From the NCBI GenBank assembly GCA_005503165.1, contig SCNT01000027.1:1-62270 (forward strand): a stretch of DNA of 62,270 bases, written 5' to 3'. Position 1 is the first letter of the stretch. Each line of letters starts with the position of its first letter. Both the position numbers and the translations under genes were made by a program. Source of the DNA: Sphingomonadaceae bacterium 3R27E2-A. Lineage in GTDB: Bacteria > Pseudomonadota > Alphaproteobacteria > Sphingomonadales > Sphingomonadaceae. This document shows positions 7,834-18,725 of this stretch, in pieces. A model generated the notes under the pieces. It ran no database searches. It worked only from the letters and a program-made list of their open reading frames with translations, and was not told the origin of the DNA.

Positions 7834-9277
7834 CGCCTTCGACCCGACGCCGATCAACAATCGTCTCGACGGCCATGATGGCGACATCGCCATGTTGCAA
7901 AATGTCGACAACGCCTTCGATGCCCGTATCACCGCTCTTGAAAATGCGCCTGGCGGCAGCGCTCCGGGCCCGGTGGTGGACGGGACGGGCATGGGTTCGC
8001 TCAAGAACGGCACCAACACCGCCGCCGGCGAAGGCGCGGTTGCACTGGGTCTGGGGCAGACCGCGACCGGCAACGGCGCGGTGGCCATCGGCGATCCCAA
8101 CACCGCGACCGGCACGGGCGCCGTGGCGATCGGCGCGGACAATGAAGCGCTCGCCGACGGGGCGGTGGCCTTGGGCCAGGAAAACCGCGCCTCGGGCCTC
8201 GGCAGCTTCACTGGCGGCCGCAGCAATGTTGCGGGCGGAACCGGCGCGGTCGCGATCGGCGACGACAATAGCGCGACGGGCATCGGCGCAGTGGCGCTGG
8301 GCACCGGCAGCACCGCCAACGGCAACAGCGCCATCGCGCTGGGCGATCGGGCCGTAGCCGCAACCAACGACGCGGTTGCGATGGGGCGTCAGGCCCAGGC
8401 CACCAACACGCTGGCGACGGCGGTGGGGGCGCAGGCGATCGCCAATGGCCAATTTTCGACGGCGCTGGGCGCGCAGGCCCGTGCCGTTGGCAGCTCGGCC
8501 ACAGCCGTCGGCAACGTCGCCGTCGCGGTCGATGGGGCCACCGCGCTGGGCGCCAGCGCCGGGGCGAGGGGGGCGCAGTCGACTTCCATCGGCAGCGCCT
8601 CCGTTGCCGACGGCGAGCGCAGTGTGGCCGTGGGCAACCAGGCGCGGGCCAATCAGGCGAACTCGGTCACTTTGGGAACGGGCGCGGTTTCGGACGCTGC
8701 CAATGCGGTGGCCCTTGGCGGCAGTGCATCGGCGACCGCGGCCAACAGCGTGGCGCTCGGCCACGGATCGGTAGCCGACGTGGTCGATACCGTCTCGGTC
8801 GGCTCGGCCTCGCAGCAGCGCCGCATCGTCCATGTCGCCGACGGGACCGGCGACACCGACGCGGTCAACCTGCGCCAGCTCAACGCGGTCAACAATCTCG
8901 TCAATTCGGCGATTGCCCAGAATCTGGTGCAGGACAACCGGATGAGCGCGATCGAGGCGATGAACAATGTCCAGAACGGCCGCCTGACCGCGCTCGAAGG
9001 GGCGCAGGCGCAATTGTTCGACATGGTCAATAACGATCGCAAGGACACGCGCCAGGGGATCGCCGCCGCGATCGTGATGTCGGACGCGCCGATGCCGTCG
9101 GGTGCGGGGCGGACGAGCTATTCGTTCAACCTCGCCACCTATCGCGGCGAACAGGCGGTCGGCATGAGCCTCGCGCACCGCTTGAACACCGAAGCGCCCA
9201 TGGCGGTGACCTTCGGCTTCTCGCACGCCGGCGGCAAGAATACGGCGGTGCGTGTCGGCGTCGCGGGCGAGTTCTGA
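7661..9277 (+). CDS. Trimeric autotransporter (YadA-like) adhesin lacking its N-terminus
   Basis: 538 codons from the first in-frame ATG after the join. Two related coiled-coil units (RVTVLENAPGGSAFDP and RITALENAPGGSAPGP) lead into about 17 Hep/Hag head repeats of roughly 14 residues (GAVALGLGQTATGN, GAVAIGDPNTATGT and so on). A neck motif follows (RRIVHVADGTGDTDAVNLRQ), then a short coiled stalk and a C-terminal YadA anchor ending in RVGVAGEF, which would form the trimeric outer-membrane barrel. The extended signal peptide these adhesins need is absent, so export is not expected unless the join is an artefact. An intrinsic terminator follows. Confidence 0.82.
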   Translation: MQDAQTGGLKMVTTDANGNIGVADIPTAGGTFDPTSINNALADLDGRVTVLENAPGGSAFDPTPINNRLDGHDGDIAMLQNVDNAFDARITALENAPGGSAPGPVVDGTGMGSLKNGTNTAAGEGAVALGLGQTATGNGAVAIGDPNTATGTGAVAIGADNEALADGAVALGQENRASGLGSFTGGRSNVAGGTGAVAIGDDNSATGIGAVALGTGSTANGNSAIALGDRAVAATNDAVAMGRQAQATNTLATAVGAQAIANGQFSTALGAQARAVGSSATAVGNVAVAVDGATALGASAGARGAQSTSIGSASVADGERSVAVGNQARANQANSVTLGTGAVSDAANAVALGGSASATAANSVALGHGSVADVVDTVSVGSASQQRRIVHVADGTGDTDAVNLRQLNAVNNLVNSAIAQNLVQDNRMSAIEAMNNVQNGRLTALEGAQAQLFDMVNNDRKDTRQGIAAAIVMSDAPMPSGAGRTSYSFNLATYRGEQAVGMSLAHRLNTEAPMAVTFGFSHAGGKNTAVRVGVAGEF

Positions 9278-9340
9278 CGGCACAGCTTTCCGGGCCGTAC
9301 GGCGGGCGATTGCTCTCCAGCCGGGACGTCCCGGAGGAAG

Positions 9341-9369
9341 GGTCGGGGTGGTGACACCCCGGCCCTTTT
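9341..9369 (+). terminator. Intrinsic terminator of the adhesin gene
   Basis: GGTCGGGGTG (9341-9350) pairs with CACCCCGGCC (9355-9364) around GTGA, and CTTTT follows. It separates the adhesin from the kdp promoter region. Confidence 0.75.
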
Positions 9370-9527
9370 CGCGCGGGGCGGGGCCATGACGAGATCGGCC
9401 GGTGAACGGCGCATACGCCCGCTTCTTGGCAGGCGGATGAACGGCGCCGAAGGGCGGTGATCGTGGAGGTCGCCGGGGACGTCTGCCTTCGTCCGGGGAT
9501 GCGGGCGACGGAAATCGGCAAAATCAT

Positions 9528-9566
9528 ATGCGATTACTATGCCGCCGCAGTTTTCGCTCTCTCGAA
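9528..9566 (+). promoter_or_regulatory. Candidate KdpE operator/promoter module, copy A (kdp operon)
   Basis: ATGCGATTACTATG (9528-9541), then CTCTCGAA exactly 31 bases from the module start (9559-9566). The two ATG triplets lie 11 bp apart, as in direct half-sites of OmpR-family regulators. The same module recurs at 17598 and 17835. It lies 84 bases before the first small ORF of the kdp operon, in a 372-bp gap that otherwise holds only the adhesin terminator. Confidence 0.65.
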
Positions 9567-9649
9567 TTCAAACGCAGCCCTGTCCTATTTGAGCCTCCGC
9601 GGACGACTGGTGCCACCTCCCGTGGCCGGCGTCCTGCCGGAGCAAACCC

Positions 9650-9733
9650 ATGCAGGATCTTCTCTGGATCGGCATCGTCCTGGCCCTCCTCGCCGCGAGC
9701 CTCGGCTACGCGCGGCTGTGCGACGACGCATAA
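9650..9733 (+). CDS. Small membrane protein of the kdp operon (27 aa)
   Basis: MQDLLWIGIVLALLAASLGY is a single hydrophobic helix followed by ARLCDDA. GGAG lies eight bases before the ATG, and the stop is 12 bases before kdpF. Short helices of this look often precede kdpF in proteobacteria, but I know no assigned role. A structural or regulatory part of the Kdp complex is an inference. Confidence 0.65.
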   Translation: MQDLLWIGIVLALLAASLGYARLCDDA

Positions 9734-9745
9734 GGATCATCGACC

Positions 9746-9835
9746 ATGACTCTCGACCTGTGGCTCGCGGGGCTCACCGCGCTTGGCCTTCTTTTCTATC
9801 TCGTCGCCGTGCTCGCACGGCCCGAACGCTTCTAG
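9746..9835 (+). CDS. kdpF: K+-transporting ATPase subunit KdpF
   Basis: A 29-aa single-helix protein, MTLDLWLAGLTALGLLFYLV ending in LARPERF, the classical KdpF form (usual ending RPE.F). In the Kdp complex KdpF lies between KdpA and KdpB and stabilises them. A ribosome-binding site AAGGA lies at 9732-9736, and kdpA starts 12 bases after its stop. The gene is easily missed because of its size. Confidence 0.9.
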   Translation: MTLDLWLAGLTALGLLFYLVAVLARPERF

Positions 9836-9847
9836 GGGAGGCGCGCC

Positions 9848-11551
9848 ATGACCTTTCAGGGATGGCTCCTGATCATCGTCTTCGTCGGCATCCTGCTGGC
9901 GATCACCAAACCCATGGGCCGCTGGCTCTACTCGCTTTATGAGGGCCAGCGCACGCCGCTGCACCGCATCCTCGGCCCGGTGGAAGCGGCCTTCTATCGC
10001 CTGTCGGGCATCGATCCGAACGAAGAGCAGGGCTGGCGCCGTTACGCGGTCCATATGCTGATCTTCAACCTCATACTTTTGCTCTTCACCTATGCGGTGC
10101 TGCGTCTGCAGGGCGTGCTGCCGCTCAACCCGCTCGGCTATGAGGGGGTCGGTCCTGACGGTGCCTTCAACACGGCGGTCAGCTTTACCACCAACACCAA
10201 CTGGCAATGGTATTCGGGCGAGGCGACGCTTTCGAACCTGTCGCAGATGCTCGGGCTGACGATCCAGAATTTCCTGTCGGCGGCGACCGGCATTGCGCTC
10301 GCTTTTGCCTTGTTCCGCGGCTTCGCGCGGCGCGGCGCCGCGACGATCGGCAATTTCTGGGCCGACATGACGCGCGTGACGCTCTATCTGCTGCTGCCGA
10401 TCTGCATCGTCTATGCGATCTTCCTGATCGCGAACGGCGTGCCGCAGACGCTGGCCGGCTCGGTCGATGTCGCGACACTCGAAGGCGCCAAGCAGACGCT
10501 CGCGCTGGGCCCGGTCGCAAGCCAGGAAGCGATCAAGATGCTCGGCACCAACGGTGGCGGCTTCTTCAACGCCAATTCGGCGCATCCTTTCGAAAATCCG
10601 AACGCGCTGACGAATCTCGTCCAGATGCTGTCGATCTTCTCCATCGGTTTCGGCCTGACCTGGACCTTCGGCAAGGCGGTGGGCAACCCGCGCCAGGGCT
10701 GGGCGATCCTTGCCGCAATGGTGACGATCTTCCTCGCCGGGGTCACGATCACCTACTGGCAGGAAGCCGCGGGCAACCCCATCCTGCACGATCTTGGCGT
10801 CGCCGGGGGCAATATGGAGGGCAAGGAGGTCCGCTTCGGCATCGCCGCCTCGTCGCTCTTCTCGGTGGTGACCACCGCGGCATCGTGCGGTGCGGTCAAC
10901 GCGATGCACGACAGCTTCACCGCGCTCGGCGGCCTGATCCCGCTGTTCAACATCCAGCTTGGCGAAGTCGTCGTCGGCGGCGTCGGCGCGGGCATCTATG
11001 GCTTCCTGCTCTTCGCGATCCTCGCCATTTTCGTGGCCGGTCTGATGGTCGGGCGCACCCCCGAATATGTCGGCAAGAAGATCGAGGCGCGCGAGGTCAA
11101 GCTCGCGGTGCTCGCGATCGCGGTGCTGCCGCTCGTCATCCTCGGCTTCACCGCCATCGCTTCGGTGACCGAGGCGGGGCTTGCCGGGCCGCTCAACAAG
11201 GGGCCGCACGGTTTCTCCGAGATCCTCTACGCCTTCACCAGCGCGGCGGGCAACAACGGGTCGGCCTTTGCGGGGCTCTCCGCCAATACGCCCTTCTACA
11301 ACGGCCTGCTGGGCGTCGCGATGTGGCTCGGCCGCTTCTTCGTCATCATCCCGATGCTGGCGATCGCGGGCGGCCTGGCGGCGAAGAAATATACGCCGGA
11401 AACCGCGGGCAGCTTCCCCACGACGGGGCTGCTGTGGACGGGCCTCCTGATCGGCATCGTGCTGATCGTCGGCGGCCTGACCTTCCTGCCCAGCCTCGCG
11501 CTCGGTCCGATCGCCGATCATCTCGCGATGACGGGCGGCCAGCTTTTCTAA
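9848..11551 (+). CDS. kdpA: K+-transporting ATPase subunit KdpA
   Basis: A 567-aa inner-membrane subunit that binds and conducts K+ in the high-affinity KdpFABC pump. It belongs to the superfamily of K+ transporters with four pore repeats; selectivity-loop-like segments include [33 protein letters not shown] and [11 protein letters not shown]. Ten membrane segments are expected. Length matches E. coli KdpA (557 aa). The start ATG follows GGGGAGG. It is in tight operon order with kdpF upstream and kdpB ten bases downstream. Confidence 0.97.
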   Translation: MTFQGWLLIIVFVGILLAITKPMGRWLYSLYEGQRTPLHRILGPVEAAFYRLSGIDPNEEQGWRRYAVHMLIFNLILLLFTYAVLRLQGVLPLNPLGYEGVGPDGAFNTAVSFTTNTNWQWYSGEATLSNLSQMLGLTIQNFLSAATGIALAFALFRGFARRGAATIGNFWADMTRVTLYLLLPICIVYAIFLIANGVPQTLAGSVDVATLEGAKQTLALGPVASQEAIKMLGTNGGGFFNANSAHPFENPNALTNLVQMLSIFSIGFGLTWTFGKAVGNPRQGWAILAAMVTIFLAGVTITYWQEAAGNPILHDLGVAGGNMEGKEVRFGIAASSLFSVVTTAASCGAVNAMHDSFTALGGLIPLFNIQLGEVVVGGVGAGIYGFLLFAILAIFVAGLMVGRTPEYVGKKIEAREVKLAVLAIAVLPLVILGFTAIASVTEAGLAGPLNKGPHGFSEILYAFTSAAGNNGSAFAGLSANTPFYNGLLGVAMWLGRFFVIIPMLAIAGGLAAKKYTPETAGSFPTTGLLWTGLLIGIVLIVGGLTFLPSLALGPIADHLAMTGGQLF

Positions 11552-11561
11552 GGATATCCCA

Positions 11562-13598
<2,037 letters not shown>

Positions 13599-13608
13599 GG
13601 AGGCCATC

Positions 13609-14199
13609 ATGAACAAGGATCTCGTCACTTCGCTGCGTCCGGCGCTCGTCATGACATTGCTGTTCGCCGCATTGCTCGGGCTCGCCTATCCGCTGGCGAT
13701 CACCGGTGTCGGACAGGCGCTCTTTCCCAGCCAGGCGAACGGCAGCCTCGTCGAGAAAAATGGCCGCGTGGTGGGCTCGACCATCGCCGGGCAGGCCTTC
13801 GCCAGCGACCGCTATTTTCACAGCCGGCCCTCGGCAGCGGGCGACGGTTATAACGGGCTCGCCTCGTCGGGCTCGAACCTCGGCCCGACCTCGCAGGCGC
13901 TTGCCGACCGCGTGAAGGCCGATGTGGCCAAATATCAAGAGACGACACCGGGCCGCCCTGTCCCGCCCGACCTGGTGACGACCTCCGCCTCGGGGCTCGA
14001 CCCCCATCTGAGCCCCGAGGCGGCCTTTTATCAGGTCGATCGCGTCGCGCGGGTGCGCGGGCTCGCCCCGGCGGCCGGCCGCAAGCTGGTCGAGGAGAGC
14101 GTCGAAGCGCCGCTTCTCGGCTTTCTCGGCGAGCCGCGGGTCAATGTGTTCGACCTCAATCGACGACTCGATAGCTTTGGGGCTAAACCCGCCGCGTGA
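13609..14199 (+). CDS. kdpC: K+-transporting ATPase subunit KdpC
   Basis: A 196-aa protein with one N-terminal membrane helix (ALVMTLLFAALLGLAYPLAI) and a periplasmic domain, the catalytic chaperone that raises ATP affinity of KdpB. Family motifs are FASDRYFHSRPSA, YNGLASSGSNLGPTS, PPDLVTTSASGLDPHLSPEAA and VNVFDLNRRLD. The start is fixed by GAGGAGG at 13597-13603. Its stop overlaps the GTG start of kdpD (GTGA), tying structural and regulatory genes into one transcript. Confidence 0.97.
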   Translation: MNKDLVTSLRPALVMTLLFAALLGLAYPLAITGVGQALFPSQANGSLVEKNGRVVGSTIAGQAFASDRYFHSRPSAAGDGYNGLASSGSNLGPTSQALADRVKADVAKYQETTPGRPVPPDLVTTSASGLDPHLSPEAAFYQVDRVARVRGLAPAAGRKLVEESVEAPLLGFLGEPRVNVFDLNRRLDSFGAKPAA

Positions 14200-16865
14200 C
14201 CGATAGCGACCGACCATCACCGGAGGCCTTCCTGCGCCAGGCGGCGCAGGAAGGCCGCGGGCGTTTGAAGGTATTCCTCGGCGCCGCGCCCGGCGTCGGC
14301 AAGACCTGGGAGATGCTGACCGACGGCCGCCACCGCCGCGAGGCCGGGGTCGATGTCGTGATCGGTGTCGTCGAGACCCACGGGCGGCGCGAGACCGAGG
14401 CGCTCGTCCACGGCCACGAGATCATCCCACGCCGGGACGTCGACCATCAGGGGCACAGCCTGGGCGAGATGGACATAGACGCGATCCTCGAACGGCACCC
14501 GCAATTGGTGCTCGTCGACGAACTCGCGCACACCAACGCGCCGGGCAGCCGCCACCCCAAACGCTATCAGGACGTCGAGGAACTGCTCGATGCGGGGATC
14601 GACGTCTATTCGACGCTCAACATCCAGCATGTCGAAAGTTTGAACGATGTCGTCGCATCTTTCACGCGGGTACGGGTGCGCGAGACGGTCCCCGACTCGG
14701 TCCTCGAAAATGCCGAGATCGAGGTCGTCGATATCCCGCCCGACGAGCTGATCGAGCGGCTGAAGGGCGGCAAGGTCTATATCCCGCAGGAAGCGACGCG
14801 CGCGCTCACGCACTTCTTTTCCAAGTCGAACCTGACCGCGCTGCGCGAACTGGCGCTGCGCCGCGCGGCGCAGGCGGTCGATGCGCAGATGCTCGACCAC
14901 GTCCGGAGCCACGCGCTCGCAGGCAGCTTTGCCGTGGGCGAGCGGATCGTGGTCGCGGTCAGCGAATTGCCGGTGGCAGCCGAGCTCGTCCGTGCGGGCA
15001 AGCGGCTCGCCGACGCGCTGCGCGCGCCATGGACCGCAGTCTATATCGAGACGCGGCGTAGCCAGTCGCTGACCGATGACGACCGCAAGCAGCTCGCCGA
15101 CACGCTTGCGCTCGCTTCGCGCCTCGGCGCATCGACCGCGACGGTGCCGGCCGCCAGCGTCGTCGAGGGCCTGCAGGCCTTCGCCCGCGACGCGCGCGCG
15201 ACGCAGATCGTGATCGGCAAGTCGGCGCGTCCCTGGTGGTTCGAGTTGCGCCACGGCTCGGTCGTCGACCAGCTGGTGCGGACGATCGACGACGTCGCGG
15301 TGCACGTCCTGCCTGGCGAGCCCGAGGCCAGGACCGCCGGCCGCCGCTCGGTTGCCGTGCCCGGGCGCTGGGGCAAGACATCGGATTATATCTGGTCGCT
15401 GGCGATGGTCGCGGCGATGACCGCGCTCGGGCGGCTGCTGATCGAAGTCATCGATCTCGGCAATATCTCGCTGCTCTATCTGGTCCCCGTGATGTTCGCC
15501 GCGGCGACCTTCGGGCTGCGCGCGGGGCTGTTCGCGGGGCTGGCGTCGAGCCTCGGCTATAATTTCTTCTTCCTGCCGCCGACGGGCACGTTGACCGTCA
15601 GCAATCCCGAGAATGTCATCAGCATCTTCGTGCTGCTCGGCGTCGCGATCGTCACCAGCCAGTTCGCCGCGCGCGTGCGCGCGCAGGCCGATCTGGCGCA
15701 GTCGAGCGCGCGGCAGAATGCGGCGCTCGCCAGCTTTTCACGCCAATTGACCGCGGCGCCCGACCAGGACGCGCTGATGCAGGCGATCTGCGCGGAGGTG
15801 GGGCGGTTGCTCGACGTGCGCACGGTCATCCTCTTGCCTTCGGCCGACGGTCCGACGCTGCGCGCCGCGGTACCGCCCGAGGACCGGCTCGAACAGATCG
15901 AGCGCGCCGCGGCGCAATGGGCCATGGACAATGCGCAGCCCGCGGGGCGCGGATCGGCGACGCTCACCGCCTCGGACTGGCTCTTCCACCCGCTGCGCAC
16001 GACGCGCGGTGTGCTCGGCGTGCTCGGTCTGACGCGCGACGACGCGCGCGAGCCGGTGCGTTCGGACCAGGTGCCGCTGCTGATGAGCCTGCTCGATCAG
16101 GCGTCGATCGCGCTCGACCGCATGGAGCTGGAGGAAGCGTCGCTTCGCGCGCGGCAGGTCGACGAGCGCGACCGGCTGCGCTCGGCCTTGCTCTCGTCGG
16201 TCAGTCACGACCTGCGCACCCCGCTGACGACGATATTGTCGGCGGCGCACGAAATGCAGCGCCATCCCTCGCCCGCGCTCGCCGGGACGATCGAGGCCGA
16301 GGCGCGGCGGCTCAACCGTTTCGTTTCGAACCTGCTCGACATGGTGCGTGTCGAGGCGGGCGCGCTGCCGATGAAGGTCGAGGCGACCGACCTGTTCGAT
16401 GCGGCGGCGAGCGCGGCGCACGATACGCGCGCGTCGCTGGCGGGGCATGAGGTCAAGGTCGACATCTCGCCGAACATTCCGCTCGTCCGCGTCGACCCGG
16501 TGCTGCTGCACCATTGTCTGATCAACCTGCTCGACAACGCCGGGCGTTACGCCGACCCCGAAACGCCGATCACCATTCGCGCCCGGCGCACCGCCGACGC
16601 GATCGAGCTGTCGGTGATCGACCGGGGCCCCGGCATTGCGCCGGGCAACGAGAAGCGCGTATTCGAAACCTTCACCCGGCTCGAGGGCAGCGACCGCGCC
16701 AAGCATGGCACCGGGCTGGGGCTCGCGATCGTCAAGGGTTTTGCCGAGGCGATGGGGCTGACGGTCGCGGCGAGCAACAATGACGAACCGCATGGCGCCT
16801 GTTTCACGATCCGCATCCCCGAAGCGCTGATCATCACGAATCTGACCGACAAGGATCTCCCATGA
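14196..16865 (+). CDS. kdpD: Osmosensitive K+ channel histidine kinase KdpD
   Basis: An 889-aa sensor kinase. The N-terminal KdpD domain has Walker A (FLGAAPGVGKTWEML) and VDELAHTNAPGSRH; a universal-stress-protein domain follows (about 250-370). Four membrane helices lie near 395-495, then a GAF-like segment. The HisKA box is SSVSHDLRTPLTTI and the HATPase has INLLDNAGRY, DRGPGIAPG and HGTGLGLAIVKG. It responds to low K+ or ionic stress and phosphorylates KdpE. GTG start, four-base overlap with kdpC; its stop overlaps the kdpE ATG. Confidence 0.96.
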   Translation: MTDSDRPSPEAFLRQAAQEGRGRLKVFLGAAPGVGKTWEMLTDGRHRREAGVDVVIGVVETHGRRETEALVHGHEIIPRRDVDHQGHSLGEMDIDAILERHPQLVLVDELAHTNAPGSRHPKRYQDVEELLDAGIDVYSTLNIQHVESLNDVVASFTRVRVRETVPDSVLENAEIEVVDIPPDELIERLKGGKVYIPQEATRALTHFFSKSNLTALRELALRRAAQAVDAQMLDHVRSHALAGSFAVGERIVVAVSELPVAAELVRAGKRLADALRAPWTAVYIETRRSQSLTDDDRKQLADTLALASRLGASTATVPAASVVEGLQAFARDARATQIVIGKSARPWWFELRHGSVVDQLVRTIDDVAVHVLPGEPEARTAGRRSVAVPGRWGKTSDYIWSLAMVAAMTALGRLLIEVIDLGNISLLYLVPVMFAAATFGLRAGLFAGLASSLGYNFFFLPPTGTLTVSNPENVISIFVLLGVAIVTSQFAARVRAQADLAQSSARQNAALASFSRQLTAAPDQDALMQAICAEVGRLLDVRTVILLPSADGPTLRAAVPPEDRLEQIERAAAQWAMDNAQPAGRGSATLTASDWLFHPLRTTRGVLGVLGLTRDDAREPVRSDQVPLLMSLLDQASIALDRMELEEASLRARQVDERDRLRSALLSSVSHDLRTPLTTILSAAHEMQRHPSPALAGTIEAEARRLNRFVSNLLDMVRVEAGALPMKVEATDLFDAAASAAHDTRASLAGHEVKVDISPNIPLVRVDPVLLHHCLINLLDNAGRYADPETPITIRARRTADAIELSVIDRGPGIAPGNEKRVFETFTRLEGSDRAKHGTGLGLAIVKGFAEAMGLTVAASNNDEPHGACFTIRIPEALIITNLTDKDLP

Positions 16866-17575
16866 AGCTGCGCCACAAGGTGCTCGTCGTCGACGACGAA
16901 CTCCATATCCGCCGCCTGATCCGCGCGGCGCTGGAGCGCGCCGACTATGCGATCGTCGAGGCCGAGAACGCGCGCGAGGCGGTCGCGAAGCTGCGCGACG
17001 AGCGCCCCGACATCACCTTGCTCGACCTCGGGTTGCCCGACCGCGACGGGCTCGAGCTGGTGCCCCTGTTCAAGCAGCAGTCGGGCACGACGCTGATCGT
17101 CGTATCGGCGCGCGACGCGACCGAGGAAAAGGTCGCGGCGCTCGACCTTGGCGCCGACGATTATTTGACCAAGCCCTTCGACACCGACGAACTGCTCGCG
17201 CGCGTACGCGTCGCGCTGCGCAACCGGCTGACGCGCGACGGCGGCAATCTCGGCCTCACCGTGGGCGACGTCCAGCTCGACCTCGTCGCGCGTACGGTGA
17301 CCAAGGCCGGCAGGGAAGTGCATTTGACCCCCAAGGAATATGGCGTGCTCGCCCAGCTCGCGCGCTTTCCGGGCCGCGTCATCACGCACAAGCAGATCAT
17401 GGCCGAGGTCTGGCCGCACGAACATGAGCATCATGTCGAATATCTGCGTGTGCTGATCCGGACGCTGCGCCAGAAGCTCGAAACCGACCCGCAGCAGCCG
17501 CAGATCATCACCAACGAGCTCGGCATCGGCTACCGGTTGCGCGTGAACGGCGAGGGCGGCGATCGGGGGCATTAA
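16862..17575 (+). CDS. kdpE: KDP operon response regulator KdpE
   Basis: A 237-aa OmpR/PhoB-family regulator. The receiver (1-120) has acidic residues in VLVVDDELHI, the phospho-acceptor aspartate in DITLLDLGLPDRDG, VVSARD and the lysine in DYLTKPFD. The C-terminal winged helix includes LTPKEYGVLAQLARFPGRVI and ends with LGIGYRL. It should activate kdp when phosphorylated by KdpD. The repeated module at 9528, 17598 and 17835 is the best candidate binding site. The second copy begins 23 bases after this stop. Confidence 0.96.
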   Translation: MKLRHKVLVVDDELHIRRLIRAALERADYAIVEAENAREAVAKLRDERPDITLLDLGLPDRDGLELVPLFKQQSGTTLIVVSARDATEEKVAALDLGADDYLTKPFDTDELLARVRVALRNRLTRDGGNLGLTVGDVQLDLVARTVTKAGREVHLTPKEYGVLAQLARFPGRVITHKQIMAEVWPHEHEHHVEYLRVLIRTLRQKLETDPQQPQIITNELGIGYRLRVNGEGGDRGH

Positions 17576-17597
17576 GCGGCGGCTGCGGCGCGATCCT

Positions 17598-17636
17598 ATG
17601 CAATTGCTATGGAAAAGCCCGCCGATCGCTCTCGAA
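17598..17636 (+). promoter_or_regulatory. Candidate KdpE operator/promoter module, copy B
   Basis: ATGCAATTGCTATG (17598-17611) followed by CTCTCGAA at 17629-17636, with the same 31-base phasing as copies A and C. It lies between the kdpE stop and a 54-aa membrane-protein gene starting at 17659. Confidence 0.65.
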
Positions 17637-17658
17637 ATCCAACGAAGGCCGCGCCTAG

Positions 17659-17823
17659 ATGATCGGCATGACGGAACAGGACATCGAAAGCCGCGCTGCC
17701 GACGACCGGCGCTTGCGCGACCGCGTCGTCGACTGGCTGGGCGCGCAAGGTCCCCTGCTGCTGACCGTCTATATGTGCGCGATCGTCGCGCTCATCGCCT
17801 ATTTCGTGGACCCGGCGCGCTAG
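17659..17823 (+). CDS. Small single-pass membrane protein (54 aa) downstream of kdpE
   Basis: MIGMTEQDIESRAADDRRLR forms a charged cytoplasmic-type N-terminus, followed by one membrane helix (GPLLLTVYMCAIVALIAYFV) and the end DPAR. GAAGG precedes the first ATG by about nine bases; a second ATG at 17668 is possible. It is preceded by its own copy of the kdp-type promoter module, so it may be induced with the pump. I do not recognise a family; an accessory role in K+ limitation is inference from context only. Confidence 0.6.
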   Translation: MIGMTEQDIESRAADDRRLRDRVVDWLGAQGPLLLTVYMCAIVALIAYFVDPAR

Positions 17824-17834
17824 TCAGCAATGAT

Positions 17835-17873
17835 ATGCAATCTCAATGGCGCCCGCGATTTGCCGCTCTCGAA
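17835..17873 (+). promoter_or_regulatory. Candidate KdpE operator/promoter module, copy C
   Basis: ATGCAATCTCAATG (17835-17848) followed by CTCTCGAA at 17866-17873, again 31 bases from the module start. It falls in the 98-bp gap between two small membrane-protein genes and would drive the second. Confidence 0.62.
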
Positions 17874-17921
17874 TCATTATGCGGCGATGCGTAGGTGAAG
17901 GGGCTCATTCGGAGGTCTCTC

Positions 17922-18191
17922 GTGCAACATCGGTCCGCCAATCTTTCCATCAATATCGGCCTTCGGGCAGGCGGTGTGGCCGTGCTGGCCGTCGGCTGGT
18001 GGGTCGCGGTGCGGCTGCACCAGATCGCACTGGCTGCGCCGCGCGATCATGCGTCGGCCGGGATGCTGCTCGCGGCGATCGTCTTCCTTTGCGGCAGTGC
18101 GGGGAGCACGCTGCTGTTCGTGGGCCCGGGGCTCTGGGAGCCGGTCGAGGTGTCGGAGCGCTGGCGGCGACCGCCCGGCGGCGATGTCTGA
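17922..18191 (+). CDS. Small two-helix membrane protein (89 aa) near kdpDE
   Basis: Two hydrophobic helices are visible, GGVAVLAVGWWVAVRL (about 17-32) and GMLLAAIVFLCGSAGSTLLF (about 50-69), with a charged tail WEPVEVSERWRRPPGGDV. The GTG at 17922 is chosen because CGGAGG stands seven bases upstream; an in-frame GTG at 17895 has no such site. The gene carries the third copy of the kdp-type module 49 bases upstream. No family recognised. Confidence 0.6.
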   Translation: MQHRSANLSINIGLRAGGVAVLAVGWWVAVRLHQIALAAPRDHASAGMLLAAIVFLCGSAGSTLLFVGPGLWEPVEVSERWRRPPGGDV

Positions 18192-18243
18192 GGTGCGGTG
18201 CCCCGCATAGGGAAATCACCATGCGATCGCCGGGCGCCGCGGA

Positions 18244-18722
18244 TCATCGCTCCGCGAGCATGTCGAAGTGGCGCCCGAAGCCGTAGCGGGAGAAGCGCGC
18301 AAAGCCCGCGGCGCGAAGCTGCGCCTCGACCGCGGCGGCATCGGTCCAGCGGCGGTCGACCTCGTGGAAGATCGCGGCGACGCGCGGGCGATGCGCCGAG
18401 CCCATCAGCGCATCGATCACCGCTTCCTCATGGCCCTCGACGTCGATCTTCACGACCAGCGGCAGGCGCGCGTCGATCAGCGGGTCGAATTCGGCGGCGC
18501 CGAGGACGCGGATTCTCTCCCCGGCGGCGTCCTTGTGACGCAGGCTCGCGGTGCCGCTGTGCGCGCTGTCGGTGGCGATCGTCGCGATTCCGGGTTCGCG
18601 CGAAATTGCGGCATCGACCGCGATCACCTTGGCCGCACCGGTGTTGGCGGCGACATTGCGGGTGAGGCGCGCAAAGGTCGCCGCGACGGGTTCAAAGGCG
18701 GTCACCGCGGCGCATTGCGGGT
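18244..18722 (-). pseudogene. FkbM-family methyltransferase, N-terminus missing
   Basis: About 157 residues match the second half of FkbM SAM-dependent methyltransferases: VTAFEPVAATFARLTRNVAA (motif after the SAM site), LPLVVKIDVEGHEEAVIDAL and the end FSRYGFGRHFDML. The SAM-binding glycine motif that should come first (D-x-G-A-N-x-G type) is absent. Family-like sequence begins at NPQCAAVTAFEP (codon at 18721-18723), where the neighbouring kinase begins on the other strand. A GTG at 18705 would allow a 153-aa product without a cofactor site, so it is probably inactive. Confidence 0.75.
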
Positions 18723-18725
18723 TCG

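Noticed and set aside
8000..8800. Regular repeats suggestive of a tandem-repeat locus or CRISPR
   Set aside because: The period is about 42 bases in frame and encodes Hep/Hag adhesin head repeats; there are no identical repeats with unique spacers.
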